A stretch of DNA of 64,000 bases, taken from Kineosporia rhizophila. Its GTDB lineage: Bacteria; Actinomycetota; Actinomycetes; Actinomycetales; Kineosporiaceae. Of this stretch, positions 36,806 through 46,441 are shown in pieces (the first letter of the stretch is position 1; each line of letters begins with the position of its first letter). Made by a program: the position numbers and the translations under genes. The notes under the pieces are model-generated. The model did not search any database and was not told the DNA's origin. It worked only from the letters and a program-made list of their open reading frames with translations. Location: assembly GCF_021277265.1 (NCBI RefSeq), contig NZ_JAJSOH010000002.1, positions 496,001 to 560,000 of the forward strand. The letters run 5' to 3'.

Positions 36806-38152
36806 TCAGTACCAGCCCACGCTCTGACTGTGACCCCAGGCCGCGCAGGGGGTGCCGTAGCGGTCGGCGATGTAGTCGAGGCCCCAGCGGATCTGGGTGA
36901 CCGGGTTGGTCTGCCAGTCGGAACCGGCCGAGGCCATCTTGCTGCCGGGCAGCGACTGCGGGATGCCGTAGGCGCCCGACGAGGGGTTGGTCGCCTGGTA
37001 GTTCCACTGGCTCTCCTTGGTCCACAGCGAGTCCAGGCAGGAGAACTCGGAGGAGGACCAGCCCCGGTCGGCGAGCATCACGCGGGCCGCGGACTTCGGG
37101 TCGCGCTGCGCGTTGCGCAGGGCCCGCTCGCGGCGCTCCTCGGCCTTCTTGATCCGGTCGGCCGCGGCCTTCGCCTGGGTGTACTGCGAGAGAGCGGCCT
37201 TCGCCTTGGCCGGCGAGGCCTCCTTGACCGCCTCGTTCTGCTCCTCGGCCTCGGCCGCGGCTTCGAGGGCGGCCTGCTCGGCGGCGGCCTGGTCGGCCGC
37301 CTCCTGCTGCTGGACCTTCTGCTCCGCGGGCGTCAGCTCGAAGGCTGCGGCGGCGGAGCTGCCGTTGCCCCCGTCGATCGGGGAGGCGTTACCGGCGAGC
37401 TGGGTGACCGCCACGCCCTCAGCGCCGACGACCAGCGCCATGACCAGCAGCCGGGCCGCGGTGGACTTGCCGCGGCCGAGGAAGCGCTTGGGCGCCTCGG
37501 GGGCGGGGGCGGATTTTCGGCGACCCGGGTCGACCTCGGGGGTGGTGCCGCTGAGGTCGAGACCCCACTCGCCCGGGTCGACCTCCTCGGCGGCCGGTGC
37601 CCGCAGCGGGATCGGCGCGGTGGGCGGCGACGGGATGAGGTCGGCCTCGGTGAGCTTGCGGCCGGCCGGCGTGCGATCGGGGATCGCGATCGGGATCAGC
37701 GGCGCCTGCTGCTCGGGCTTACGGAAGGCGCTCTCGGAGACCGGGCGCGGCACGGGCATGTCGATGCCGGCCGGGCGCCAGGGGTCGGTCTGCGGGATGG
37801 GCAGGACGGCGGGCGTGGGCGCCACCGCGACCGGGTAGCGCGCCTGGAGCGTGTTGCGGCGGGCGGCCTCGGCGCTGCGCAGCGCGCTGGCCGGGGCCGG
37901 CGGGCGCTGCTGGCGGGCGGCCGGGGCCCCCGAGGGGCGGCTGCCGCCGGACGGGCGGCTGCTCGACTGACGACGGGTGGCGGCGCGGGCCTCGGCCCGG
38001 CGCAGCTCCGATCGCTTGGGATACGTCTTGGTCTCGCCTCGGACCGAGGTGGGCACCCCTCCTGTGCTCAACCACAAGTCCGCGAGGTCGTCGTCCTTTT
38101 CAGACCCAACGGTTGCCGTCACGGCGACTACCGTGGCGAATCGGGACGGCAA
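36806..38152 (-). CDS. Membrane-anchored lytic-transglycosylase-like protein (long form)
   Basis: A 448-residue protein. Residues 1-225 are cytosolic, Pro/Arg/Ala-rich and likely disordered; one transmembrane helix lies near 233-253 (LLVMALVVGAEGVAVTQLAG); an Ala/Glu/Lys coiled coil spans about 275-345; the last ~75 residues form an SLT-like domain with DSLWTKESQWNYQATNPSSG, AYGIPQSLPGSKMASAG and RWGLDYI, ending GWY. The Glu in KES is the likely catalytic acid. Such domains occur in actinobacterial cell-wall hydrolases. Start at TTG 38152 because AGGAG is eight bases upstream; TTG 38158 is possible. A paralogue lies directly upstream. Confidence 0.75.
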   Translation of the reverse strand: MPSRFATVVAVTATVGSEKDDDLADLWLSTGGVPTSVRGETKTYPKRSELRRAEARAATRRQSSSRPSGGSRPSGAPAARQQRPPAPASALRSAEAARRNTLQARYPVAVAPTPAVLPIPQTDPWRPAGIDMPVPRPVSESAFRKPEQQAPLIPIAIPDRTPAGRKLTEADLIPSPPTAPIPLRAPAAEEVDPGEWGLDLSGTTPEVDPGRRKSAPAPEAPKRFLGRGKSTAARLLVMALVVGAEGVAVTQLAGNASPIDGGNGSSAAAAFELTPAEQKVQQQEAADQAAAEQAALEAAAEAEEQNEAVKEASPAKAKAALSQYTQAKAAADRIKKAEERRERALRNAQRDPKSAARVMLADRGWSSSEFSCLDSLWTKESQWNYQATNPSSGAYGIPQSLPGSKMASAGSDWQTNPVTQIRWGLDYIADRYGTPCAAWGHSQSVGWY

Positions 38153-38262
38153 GCACAAGTCTCCTGGTGAGGGTTAATAAAGGTTTGACGTCGATCAGAC
38201 GTATCTGCCGACCGTGGGTGACTTGGTCCCACGGAGGGTGATTCCACCCGGGGCAAACGGAA

Positions 38263-38291
38263 CCGGACCCTCCCACCACGGAAGGGTCCGG
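38263..38291 (-). terminator. Terminator between the two transglycosylase-like genes
   Basis: A 9-base-pair stem (CCGGACCCT / AGGGTCCGG) with an 11-base loop lies 23 bases after the stop of the upstream paralogue. Two further small hairpins (38212-38234, and GGGTG-ATTC-CACCC near 38245) lie in the leader of the downstream gene. Confidence 0.65.
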
Positions 38292-38313
38292 CTGCGGTTG
38301 GCGAAGAATTCGA

Positions 38314-39099
38314 TCAGTACCAGTTGTGCGCGCGCGAGTGCGCCCAGGCACCGCACGGGCTGCCGTAGCGGTCCTCGATGTAGTCCAGCCCCCACTTGAT
38401 CTGGGTGGCCGGGTTGGTGCGCCAGTCCTTGCCGGCCGCCGACATCTTGCTGCCGGGCAGGGCCTGCGGGATGCCGTAGGCGCTGGAGGAGGGGTTGTCG
38501 GCGGTGTGGCGCCAGCCGCTCTCCTTGTTCCACAGCTTGACCAGGCAGGTGAACTGGCCGGACTTCCAGCCCCGCTTCGCCACCATCTCCTTGGCGATCT
38601 GGCGGGAGTTGCCGGGGGTCTTGCGGGCCGCCTGCTTCAGCGCGGCCTGGTGGGCCTTCTTCGCGGCCTTCTTCTCGGCCGCGGCCTTCTCGGCCGCCTT
38701 CTTCTTGGCGGCGATGTCGGCCTTGCGCTGCTGGGCCGCCGTGTCGGCCGCCACCTGGGCCGCGGCGACCTGGCCGGCGGTCCGGAACTGGGTGGTGGTG
38801 TGCAGACCGGCCAGCGGGGAGGCCGCCAGGGAGGTGTTCAGGAGGGCGGGGTTGGCGACCGCCAGGCCGCCGCCCGAGCCGCCGCCGACCCCGCTGAGCG
38901 GGGTGTCGGTGAGGGCGGTGCTGGAGCTGGTGAGGGTGATCCGGCCGGAGAGGTCCAGATCGGCGCCGTTGAGGCCGGCGCTCGAGGAGTCGCTGGCCTC
39001 GGCGGAGGTGCGGGACTGCGGGGTGGTGGCGACGACCGTGCCGGAGACGGCTCCGAGGAGCATGACCACCGAGAGGGAGCGCAGGGCGCTGGGAACCAC
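38314..39099 (-). CDS. Secreted lytic-transglycosylase-like protein (short form)
   Basis: A 261-residue exported protein: signal peptide (about 1-28, LRSLSVVMLLGAVSGTVVA), a Gly/Ser/Thr-rich stretch, an Ala/Lys coiled coil (about 120-175) and a C-terminal SLT-like domain with VKLWNKESGWRHTADNPSSS, AYGIPQALPGSKMSAAG and KWGLDYIEDRYG, ending HNWY. The domain is about two-thirds identical to the neighbouring long form, so the two arose by duplication. GTG at 39099 has AAAGG six bases upstream. The long untranslated leader (about 250 bases or more) may be regulatory. Confidence 0.78.
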   Translation of the reverse strand: MVPSALRSLSVVMLLGAVSGTVVATTPQSRTSAEASDSSSAGLNGADLDLSGRITLTSSSTALTDTPLSGVGGGSGGGLAVANPALLNTSLAASPLAGLHTTTQFRTAGQVAAAQVAADTAAQQRKADIAAKKKAAEKAAAEKKAAKKAHQAALKQAARKTPGNSRQIAKEMVAKRGWKSGQFTCLVKLWNKESGWRHTADNPSSSAYGIPQALPGSKMSAAGKDWRTNPATQIKWGLDYIEDRYGSPCGAWAHSRAHNWY

Positions 39100-39579
39100 G
39101 AAGGGCCTTTCGACGGTGCACCCTGGGTCGCGGCGCATCTGGGTCACACCGCTCCGGGCCCGCCGGTACCCACGATCGGCACCGCACTGACACCACAGGG
39201 GCCCGCAGGATCCGGACGGACCCGGCTCGGAAGATGACCGTGAGGTGGCCACCAGATGAACCGGAGGGTCCGCCGTCACCCACAGGAGCGGGGTGCTGAC
39301 GGATTCACCGTGCAAGCGCGACCGCCGAAAACTCAAACGAACTACAGGGCTGTAATCGCTCTCCGTATATTTTCGTGACAGTTCTATTACCCACGGTTGG
39401 CTTTGTGACGGTCCTCACGGACGACCGGGTGAAGTTCGCAAGATGTTGATCAACCCGTTCCGGCGCAAGGATTTCCGCGTTTTCCCGAGGATTTCGGAAG
39501 CAGATTCCGCTATCGGCGAAGAGCCCGGGCCGCTCGGATTGTCCGCGACCGGCGGTAGCCGAAAGCAACCAAACGCGCC
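39100..39579. other. Leader of the secreted transglycosylase-like gene and shared upstream region
   Basis: No gene is visible. On the minus strand, AT-rich promoter-like words (TAATAGAACT, AAATATACGG) lie around 39360-39395, implying a 250-300-base leader before the GTG at 39099. The part around 39265-39310 reads GGTGAATCCGTCAGC and then GC-rich pairs, weakly like a c-di-AMP (ydaO) riboswitch 3' part, but the conserved core was not found. Confidence 0.4.
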
Positions 39580-39620
39580 GGAGCCCGGCGCCCGGGATCT
39601 GGTCCCGGGCGCCGGGCTCC
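39580..39620. terminator. Strong terminator downstream of phoH
   Basis: An 18-base-pair GC-only stem (GGAGCCCGGCGCCCGGGA and its complement) with a 5-base loop lies 16 bases beyond the phoH stop on the minus strand. Confidence 0.85.
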
Positions 39621-39636
39621 GCGCTCGCCCTCTACC

Positions 39637-40989
39637 TCAGGGCACGAAGTTCTCCAGCAGCTCGGTGACCAGAGCGGCCACCGGCGACCGCTCGGAACGG
39701 GTCAGCGTGATGTGGGCGAACAGCGGGTGCCCCTTCAGCGCCTCGATCACCGCCGCCACCCCGTCGTGCCGGCCGACCCGGAGGTTGTCGCGCTGGGCCA
39801 CGTCGTGGGTGAGCACCACCCGCGAGTTCTGCCCGATCCGGGACAGCACCGTGAGCAGCACGTTGCGCTCCAGCGACTGGGCCTCGTCGACGATCACGAA
39901 GGCGTCGTGCAGCGAGCGGCCGCGGATGTGGGTGAGCGGGAGCACCTCCAGCATGCCCCGGTCCATCACCTCCTCGACCACCTCGGGCGCGACCAGCGCG
40001 CCGAGGGTGTCGAACACCGCCTGGGCCCAGGGGTTCATCTTCTCGGCCTCGGTGCCCGGCAGGTAGCCCAGGTCCTGCCCGCCGACCGCGTAGAGCGGGC
40101 GGAACACCATGATCTTGCGGTGCTGACGGCGCTCCAGCACCGCCTCGAGCCCGGCGCACAGGGCCAGCGCGGACTTGCCGGTGCCGGCCCGCCCGCCCAT
40201 CGACAGGATCCCGATCTCCGGGTCCAGCAGCAGGTCGATCGCGATCCGCTGCTCGGCCGAGCGGCCGTGCACGCCGAACACCTCACGGTCGCCGCGGACC
40301 AGCCTGACCTTCTTCTCCGGGGTGACCCGGCCCAGGGCCGAACCGTTCGGCGAGACGATCACCAGGCCGGTGTGGCAGGGCAGGTCGCGGGCCGCGTCCA
40401 GCTCCAGCGTCTCCCCCGCGTACAGGGCGCCCACCTCGGCCGCGTCCAGCTCCAGCTCGTCCAGGCCGGTCCAGCCCGAGTCGACCGCCAGCCCGGCCTG
40501 GTACTCCTCCGCGGCCAGCCCGATCGCCGAGGCCTTGATCCGCATCGGCAGGTCCTTGCTGACCAGCGTGACCGACTGCCCCTCGGAGGCCAGGCTGCGG
40601 GCGACGGCCAGGATGCGGCTGTCGTTGTCGGCGCCCCGGAAACCGTCGGGCAGGACCGCGAGGTCGGCGTGGTTGAGCTCGACCCGCAGGGTGCCCCCGT
40701 GCTCGCCGATCGGCAGCGGCGCGTCCAGCCGTCCGTTCCCGGTCCTCAGGTCGTCGAGCAGGCGCAGGGCCTCTCGCGCGAAGTAACCGAGCTCGGGGTG
40801 GTTGCGCTTGCCCTCCAGCTCGGTGATCACGACGACCGGCAGGACCACCTCGTGCTCGGCGAAACGGTGAATCGCCTTCGGGTCCGACAGCAGGACCGAG
40901 GTGTCGAGCACGAACGTCCGGCCACCCTGATCGGGCTCGGCGGCAGGCACGTCCGAAGAGGACCGGGTGAAACTCGCGGGCAATGCCAC
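39637..40989 (-). CDS. phoH2: PIN-PhoH protein (PhoH2-type RNA helicase/ribonuclease)
   Basis: A 450-residue fusion of an N-terminal PIN ribonuclease domain (about 24-150; D29 in [14 protein letters not shown]58 in ITELEGKR, D122 in GADNDSRIL) and a C-terminal PhoH ATPase (about 235-450; Walker [11 protein letters not shown], Walker [10 protein letters not shown]). Mycobacterial PhoH2 unwinds and cuts RNA in an ATP-dependent way. The GTG start has GGGGAG five bases upstream. No separate antitoxin-like upstream gene is seen. It lies in the same order relative to fumC and uppS as in related genomes. Confidence 0.92.
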   Translation of the reverse strand: MALPASFTRSSSDVPAAEPDQGGRTFVLDTSVLLSDPKAIHRFAEHEVVLPVVVITELEGKRNHPELGYFAREALRLLDDLRTGNGRLDAPLPIGEHGGTLRVELNHADLAVLPDGFRGADNDSRILAVARSLASEGQSVTLVSKDLPMRIKASAIGLAAEEYQAGLAVDSGWTGLDELELDAAEVGALYAGETLELDAARDLPCHTGLVIVSPNGSALGRVTPEKKVRLVRGDREVFGVHGRSAEQRIAIDLLLDPEIGILSMGGRAGTGKSALALCAGLEAVLERRQHRKIMVFRPLYAVGGQDLGYLPGTEAEKMNPWAQAVFDTLGALVAPEVVEEVMDRGMLEVLPLTHIRGRSLHDAFVIVDEAQSLERNVLLTVLSRIGQNSRVVLTHDVAQRDNLRVGRHDGVAAVIEALKGHPLFAHITLTRSERSPVAALVTELLENFVP

Positions 40990-41472
40990 GGTGACTCCCC
41001 TCGCTGGAGGATGACGAGCGCCTAGCCAGGCAACGACGTATTACCTGACGGCAAGCGACGCTACGCGAGACACCACCGTCGCTATCCGGGGCACCTGTAG
41101 TCAACCCATTGCGCGTAAACGGATTCGCCGGAGGGGGTGACGAATTCGATCTGGACATCCGGCCCGGGATCGCCGAAGCCCGGCCCGGAGTCAGCGAATC
41201 CGGCCGTGTCCAGGGCGGAGGCCCGTCGGGCAACGGTATTCGCCTTATCACGGCCAGGTTACGCCCGGGAACGTTTCGGCCCTCTGCCGGATGAGCATCG
41301 TCGAATCCGGAAAGACCGAATAATGTCCGGTGAAGGGGTGCCGGAATTCGCCGGGAAGGGGGATGCTGGTTCTTCGGCGTGGCGCTCTTCGGGCGAAGGG
41401 CGACCACCGCACTGGAGACGGATGTGCGCGCCGCGCGCGCCACCCGTCCTTTGGTTGTTGTTCTCTTTCCCG
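40990..41472. other. Gene-free region between uppS and phoH
   Basis: No credible gene, repeat array or clear promoter was found. A GC-only run near 41425-41442 (GCGCGC-CGC-GCGCGC) could form a hairpin that ends uppS transcripts. The phoH promoter should lie near 41000-41100. Confidence 0.5.
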
Positions 41473-42240
41473 CTACTTGCCGTAGCGCCTCTCGCGCTGG
41501 GCGTACTGCCGCAGCGCGCGCAGGAAGTCGACCTTGCGGAAGTCGGGCCACAGCGCCTCGCAGAACGAGAACTCGCTGTGCGCGCTCTGCCAGAGCAGGA
41601 AGCCGGACAGCCGCTGCTCGCCCGAGGTACGGATCACCAGGTCCGGATCAGGCTGGCCCTTGGTGTAGAGGTGCTCGGCGATGTGGTCCACGTCGAGGAT
41701 CTCGGCGAGCTCCTCGATGGTGGTGCCGCGGGCGGCGTGGTCGGAGAGCATCGCGCGCACCGCGTCGGCGATCTCGCGGCGGCCGCCGTACCCGACGGCC
41801 ACGTTCACCATCCGGGGGCAGCCCACCTCACGGGTCTGTTCCTCGAGCTCCTTGAGCCGGTTCGCGGTGCCCGAGGGCAGCAGGTCGAGCGCGCCGACCG
41901 GATGCACCTGCCAGCGCCCGGTGTCGGCGATCTCCCCGGCCACGCCCTCGATGATCTGCAGCAGCGCGGAGAGCTCACCGGTGGAGCGGCCGGTGAGGTT
42001 GTCGGTGGACAGCAGCCACAGCGTGACCACCTCCACGCCGACCTCGTCGCACCAGCCCAGGAACTCCAGGATCTTGGCCGCGCCGGCCCGGTGACCACGG
42101 CTGGCGTCCAGCCCGGAGTTCTTGGCCCAGCGCCGGTTCCCGTCGAGGATCACCCCGATGTGGCGCGGGACCGAGGCGGGCGACAGGCTTGCCGCGACGT
42201 TGCGCTGATAGGCGCGGTAGACCAGCCGGCGCAGTCCCAT
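41473..42240 (-). CDS. uppS: Isoprenyl transferase (cis-prenyltransferase, undecaprenyl/short-chain diphosphate synthase)
   Basis: A 255-residue cis-prenyltransferase. The catalytic aspartate is D33 in GVILDGNRRWAK; WLLSTDNLTGR (about 77-87), the VGYGGRREI region (about 152) and RTSGEQRLSGFLLWQSAHSE (about 205-224) are all family motifs. It condenses isopentenyl diphosphate units, feeding the lipid carrier for wall synthesis. Actinobacteria often have a long-chain and a short-chain (Z-farnesyl) enzyme; position next to hlyIII resembles the mycobacterial Z-FPP synthase, so chain length is uncertain. ATG at 42240. Confidence 0.93.
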   Translation of the reverse strand: MGLRRLVYRAYQRNVAASLSPASVPRHIGVILDGNRRWAKNSGLDASRGHRAGAAKILEFLGWCDEVGVEVVTLWLLSTDNLTGRSTGELSALLQIIEGVAGEIADTGRWQVHPVGALDLLPSGTANRLKELEEQTREVGCPRMVNVAVGYGGRREIADAVRAMLSDHAARGTTIEELAEILDVDHIAEHLYTKGQPDPDLVIRTSGEQRLSGFLLWQSAHSEFSFCEALWPDFRKVDFLRALRQYAQRERRYGK

Positions 42241-42441
42241 GCGCCTCACGGTAGCGCTGTCCGGAGGCCGGGATGTAGCGAAGTGCCCGTTCTTCAAGCA
42301 CTCGGCGCATTCTCGAAACGCGATAGTGACATCTGGAGATGCACGCATGCGGTCAACCGTTCCGTCAAGGGTCCTGGACCCCCGAAATCCCGAGTGGTTC
42401 GCCCACCGCGCAGTGACAGGCTCCGCGGTTAGTCTCGTGAG

Positions 42442-43227
42442 ATGACGGAGTACCAGGAAGCTGACCCCCGGGACGACCGTGGTTCACGTACGGGACGTGA
42501 GCTGATCGACTCCGGCAAGGAACACATCGAGGCCCGGATCGAGGCCGGGCGGGAGCGGATCGGCCGGATCGAGGAGTCGATCGAGCACCGCCTCGAGGAA
42601 CTCAAACCGAAACTGCGCGGCTGGCTGCACGCCGGCACGTTCCCGCTCTCGGTGCTGCTCGGCGCGATCCTGGTGATCCTGGCGCCGGACGAGCGCACCC
42701 GGGTCTCCACCGCGATCTTCGCCGTCACCGCCTCGATGCTGTTCGGGGTGAGCGCGCTCTACCACCGCCGCAACTGGGGCCCCCGGGCCGGCGCGGTGCT
42801 GAAGCGGCTCGACCACGCCAACATCTTCCTGATCATCGCCGGCACCTACACCCCGTTCAGCGTGCTGCTGCTGCCCTCCGGCCCGGCCCAGACCCTGCTC
42901 TGGATCGTCTGGACCGGCGCTCTGCTGGGCGTCGCCTTCCGGGTGCTGTGGATCGGGGCCCCGCGCTGGCTGTACGTGCCGGTTTACATCGCCCTGGGCT
43001 GGGTGGCCCTGGCCTACGTGCCCGGCCTGCTGCACGGCGGCGGGCTGGCCGTCTTCGCCCTGGTCGTGGTGGGCGGCCTGCTGTACACGGTGGGCGGCGT
43101 GGTCTACGGCCTGAAGAAGCCGAACCCCAGCCCGCGCTGGTTCGGCTTTCACGAGGTCTTCCACGCCTTCACCGTGCTGGCCTTCCTGGCCCACTACACC
43201 GGCATCAGCCTGGCCGCCTACAGCTGA
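42442..43227 (+). CDS. trhA: PAQR-family membrane homeostasis protein TrhA (hemolysin III)
   Basis: A 261-residue seven-helix membrane protein. Conserved zinc-site histidines are in ALYHR (H108), RLDHANIF (H125) and the C-terminal FGFHEVFHAFTV. An unusual charged, coiled-coil N-terminal stretch of about 60 residues precedes the first helix. The family affects membrane fluidity. TAGTCT at 42430-42435, six bases before the ATG, marks a leaderless message. The 3' end overlaps a convergent conserved hypothetical gene by 10 bases. Confidence 0.9.
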   Translation: MTEYQEADPRDDRGSRTGRELIDSGKEHIEARIEAGRERIGRIEESIEHRLEELKPKLRGWLHAGTFPLSVLLGAILVILAPDERTRVSTAIFAVTASMLFGVSALYHRRNWGPRAGAVLKRLDHANIFLIIAGTYTPFSVLLLPSGPAQTLLWIVWTGALLGVAFRVLWIGAPRWLYVPVYIALGWVALAYVPGLLHGGGLAVFALVVVGGLLYTVGGVVYGLKKPNPSPRWFGFHEVFHAFTVLAFLAHYTGISLAAYS

Positions 43228-43778
43228 TCGGCTCCGGGGCCGGCCTTGCGCACCTTCTCCACCTCGGCCATCGCCGAGCGCAGGTCGGCCAGCCAGGTGC
43301 TGGTGTTGTCGCCGACCAGGCGCACGCACCAGGCCAGCGCGTGCGCCCGGGACCGGGCCACCCCGGCGTCGACCAGGGTGTCCAGCACCAGCCGCTCGGG
43401 CTGACGCAGCCGGGTCATCACCGGCACCGCGAGACTGGTGAAGATCTCGGTCTCCCCGCCCGCGGTGACCGCCCAGGCCACCTTGCGGCCGAAGCGGTGC
43501 TCGGCCTCGCGGGCGACCTGGATGCGGCGGTCGCGGGTCTCCTCGCGGAACCGGGCGATGTGCCCGGCGATCGCCTCGGCCCGGGCGGCGGCCCCGGCGT
43601 CGTCGCCCTTCTCCGCCTCCCGCTCGCTGCCCGCCGGGGCGCCAATGGTCAGCCGCACGAGGATCTCCTCGCGGTCGGTGGTGACCTCGGCCGGGGGCTC
43701 GTTCCACTCCTGCGGCAGCCGCGCGCCGAACCAGGCCTTCACCGCGGCGTCCTGCCCTGCTCTCTGCTCATCGCTCAT
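43218..43778 (-). CDS. Conserved actinobacterial protein of unknown function
   Basis: A 186-residue soluble protein with an acidic N-terminal half and a conserved second half: REAEHRFGRKVAWAVTAGG, FTSLAVPVMTRLRQPERLVL and the helix-turn-helix or ribbon-helix-like DAGVARSRAHALAWCVRLV near the C-terminus. Very similar segments are common in actinobacteria, without assigned function. The C-terminal part could bind DNA. It starts with ATG at 43778. Confidence 0.72.
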   Translation of the reverse strand: MSDEQRAGQDAAVKAWFGARLPQEWNEPPAEVTTDREEILVRLTIGAPAGSEREAEKGDDAGAAARAEAIAGHIARFREETRDRRIQVAREAEHRFGRKVAWAVTAGGETEIFTSLAVPVMTRLRQPERLVLDTLVDAGVARSRAHALAWCVRLVGDNTSTWLADLRSAMAEVEKVRKAGPGADQL

Positions 43779-43935
43779 GCATCGATGATTACTCGCTTAC
43801 ACAGTCCGTGCAAGCGTGTAATCACGGCTTCGCCCAGGGCAGATCACTCCTGCTCGCTGCCCCGGCACGGCATCGATGTCAGACGGCGTTCGCCGAACGG
43901 GCAGACGCGCGCAATCAGAGCGCTACCCTGTGCTC

Positions 43936-44181
43936 ATGACCACACAGCGCAGCGGCAAGGTCACAGATCTGAGCGTTGTGATCGATCCGGCCACGACCAC
44001 CTGGGTGCCCGGACGGTCCCAGGAGGGCCTCGACGACCGGCTCGAGGTCGCCGTCCTCGAGCCCGGCAACCGCATCGCCGTCCGCGACGCGACCAACCCC
44101 GCCGGCCCGGCCCTGGTCTTCAGCAGCTCCGACTGGCAGGGGCTGCTCGGTGGCCGGCCCAGCCTGGTCGACCTGCGCTGA
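43936..44181 (+). CDS. DUF397-domain protein
   Basis: An 81-residue protein whose core VAVLEPGNRIAVRDATNPAG, then PALVFSSSDW, fits DUF397 (usual pattern V-V-L-G-VRDSK-P-GP-L-F-W). DUF397 genes usually sit beside XRE-type regulators in actinobacteria and act with them like an antitoxin-type pair; here no regulator is adjacent. TACCCT at 43924-43929 with six bases to the ATG suggests a leaderless start. Confidence 0.6.
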   Translation: MTTQRSGKVTDLSVVIDPATTTWVPGRSQEGLDDRLEVAVLEPGNRIAVRDATNPAGPALVFSSSDWQGLLGGRPSLVDLR

Positions 44182-44193
44182 GCCGTTCCGGGT

Positions 44194-46284
44194 TCAGGGC
44201 TCGACGGTCAGCTGGTGTCCCAGTTCTTCCACGCTCGAGGCGGGCAGGCGGCAGACGAACTCCCGGCAGACGAAGGCCCGGGCCCGGCCCTGCGGGCTCA
44301 GGGTGCGGCCGGCCAGCAGCGGAACGCCGGGTGAGTCCGGCAGGCCGATGCTGATCACTGTGCCGGGGGTGGTGGCGGCCAGTGCGGCGTGGTGCAGTTC
44401 GGCCCGCAGAGGATCGTCCTCGGCGCCGACCACCGCGACCTCACGGGGGCCGTCGAGCCGGGCGACCGCGACCGCCAGCGCCCAGCCGAAGGCCTGCGGC
44501 GCGTGCCCGCCCACGGCCCCGCAGGCGGCCAGGCAACGGTCGGCGGCCTCGCGGGCGCGGTGCGAACCGGTCAGTGCGGCGTAGCTGAGCAGAGCTCCGG
44601 CCGCCGCGGAAGCGCCTGAGGGATAGGCGTTGTCGGTGGGATCGGCCGGGCGGCGCAGCTGCAGCAGGGCCGGGTCGGTGGAGTCCTTGGCGGTGTCGTG
44701 CACCCCGTCCTCGTCGATGAACTGCTGCATCACCACCTGGAGCAGATTTCCCGCGGTGGCCAGCCAGCGCACCTCACCGGTGACGCAGTGCAGGGCGAGC
44801 AGACCCTCGGCCAGGTCGGCGTAGTCCTCGAGCACCCCGACCGAGGCACCGTGCGCACCGTGCCGGCTGACCCGGTACAGCCGCGGCACCACCCCCGAGC
44901 CGTGAATGTGCACGCGCAGCACCAGACTCGCGATCCGTTCGGCCGCCTTCACCAGGTCGGGCCGCTCCAGCAGCGCGCCGGTCTCGGCCAGCGCCGCGAT
45001 CGCCAGCCCGTTCCAGGCGGCGACCACCTTGTCGTCGCGACCCGGCTGAGGGCGGGCCTCGCGCACCGTCCGGAGCTTCTCCCGGATCCCCTGCCAGCGC
45101 GCCGCCGCGAACGGGTCGGCCCAGACGTCCTGGGCGAGCTGGGCGGTGGAGGCGCCCCGCTCGAAGGTGCCGGGGCGGCCGACGCGCATCAGCGCCGCGG
45201 CCCAGGCCCCGTCTTCCGGGCCGAGGTGGGTGAACAGGTCTTCCGGGGTCCAGACGTAGGTCCGCCCCTCCTCACCGTGCACCTCGCCGGTGGCCTCGTC
45301 CTCCACCGGGGTGTCGGCATCCAGCGACGAGGCCAGGCCGTGCTCGTCGGTGAGCAGAGCGGACAGCATCCAGTCGCAGGTCTCGAGCGCGATCCGCGCC
45401 CCCACCGGCTCACCGGTCAACCGCCACCAGTGCAGGTAGACGCGGGCCAGCTGGGCGTTGTCGTAGAGCATCTTCTCGAAGTGCGGCACCACCCAGGCCG
45501 CGTCCACGCTGTAACGCGCGAAGCCCCCGGCGATCTGGTCGTACATGCCGCTGCGGGCCATTGCTCGCAGGGTGCGCCCGGCCAGGTCGCGCGAGGCCCG
45601 GCCGCCGGAGGTCTCCGGTTGCGCTGCGGCGTAACGGATCAGGAACTCCAGCACCATCGAGGGTGGGAACTTGGGCGCACCACCGAACCCGCCGTGCTGC
45701 GGGTCCTCGGAGGAGACCAGTTTCTGCAGGGCGCTGGTGAGCGTGTCCCAGTTCGGCGGCTCGGCCCCGGCGCTGCGCGGCACGGCCTGGTCGGCGAGGG
45801 CGCGCGAGATCCGCCGCCCGGCGTCCTCGACCTCGCCCCGGCGTTGCCGCCAGGTGTTCGAGACCGCGGTCAGCAACTGCCGGAACGAGGGCGTGTTGCC
45901 CACCGGTCGGGGCGGGTAGTAGGTGCCGGCGTAGAAGGGGACGCCCTTGGGAGTGAGGAAGACGGTCATCGGCCAGCCGCCCTGGCCGGTGAGCGCCTGG
46001 GTGGCGGCCATGTAGGTGGCGTCCACGTCGGGGCGTTCCTCGCGATCCACCTTGACGTTGACGAACAACGTGTTCATCAGGTCGGCGACCTCGGGGTCCT
46101 CGAACGACTCGTGGGCCATCACGTGGCACCAGTGGCAGGCCGCGTAGCCGACGCTCAGCAGTACCGGGCTGTCCCGCCGGACCGCCTCCTCGAAGGCGGC
46201 CTCGCCCCACTGCCACCAGTCGACCGGGTTGTTCTTGTGCTGGAGCAAGTACGGACTGGTCGCGTACTCCAATCGGTTCGCCAC
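44194..46284 (-). CDS. Thioredoxin-domain protein, YyaL/DUF255 (spermatogenesis-associated protein 20 family)
   Basis: A 696-residue protein of normal family length. The N-terminal thioredoxin-like domain has CHWCHVM (C50, C53) after [10 protein letters not shown], then [11 protein letters not shown]; an alpha/alpha six-barrel related to glycosidases follows, with [20 protein letters not shown] and [13 protein letters not shown]. Function is not established; a role in redox or carbohydrate metabolism has been suggested. It starts with ATG and stands between uppS/trhA and mca, as in mycobacteria. Confidence 0.92.
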   Translation of the reverse strand: MANRLEYATSPYLLQHKNNPVDWWQWGEAAFEEAVRRDSPVLLSVGYAACHWCHVMAHESFEDPEVADLMNTLFVNVKVDREERPDVDATYMAATQALTGQGGWPMTVFLTPKGVPFYAGTYYPPRPVGNTPSFRQLLTAVSNTWRQRRGEVEDAGRRISRALADQAVPRSAGAEPPNWDTLTSALQKLVSSEDPQHGGFGGAPKFPPSMVLEFLIRYAAAQPETSGGRASRDLAGRTLRAMARSGMYDQIAGGFARYSVDAAWVVPHFEKMLYDNAQLARVYLHWWRLTGEPVGARIALETCDWMLSALLTDEHGLASSLDADTPVEDEATGEVHGEEGRTYVWTPEDLFTHLGPEDGAWAAALMRVGRPGTFERGASTAQLAQDVWADPFAAARWQGIREKLRTVREARPQPGRDDKVVAAWNGLAIAALAETGALLERPDLVKAAERIASLVLRVHIHGSGVVPRLYRVSRHGAHGASVGVLEDYADLAEGLLALHCVTGEVRWLATAGNLLQVVMQQFIDEDGVHDTAKDSTDPALLQLRRPADPTDNAYPSGASAAAGALLSYAALTGSHRAREAADRCLAACGAVGGHAPQAFGWALAVAVARLDGPREVAVVGAEDDPLRAELHHAALAATTPGTVISIGLPDSPGVPLLAGRTLSPQGRARAFVCREFVCRLPASSVEELGHQLTVEP

Positions 46285-46441
46285 GATGACAAGTTCTCAC
46301 GTCACTGGCTGTAACGCCCCCGGACGCGCCCAGCACAGGACGAACGCCGCCGCCCGGGTCGGGTGAACGGCAATCAGGGGGCGATTCCTCCGGAAAGCGC
46401 CCTATATTGCTGGCAGGGGGACGGCAAATGGGGAGGGGACC

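Noticed and set aside
36806..38177. Open frames opposite the transglycosylase-like genes (plus strand)
   Set aside because: They are mirror images of the high-GC coding strand, with Gly/Arg/Leu-rich peptides and no family resemblance.
39100..39440. c-di-AMP (ydaO) riboswitch before the secreted transglycosylase-like gene
   Set aside because: Only a weak resemblance (GGTGAATCCGTCAGC) was seen; the conserved pseudoknotted core could not be matched by eye. Kept only as something to test with a covariance model.
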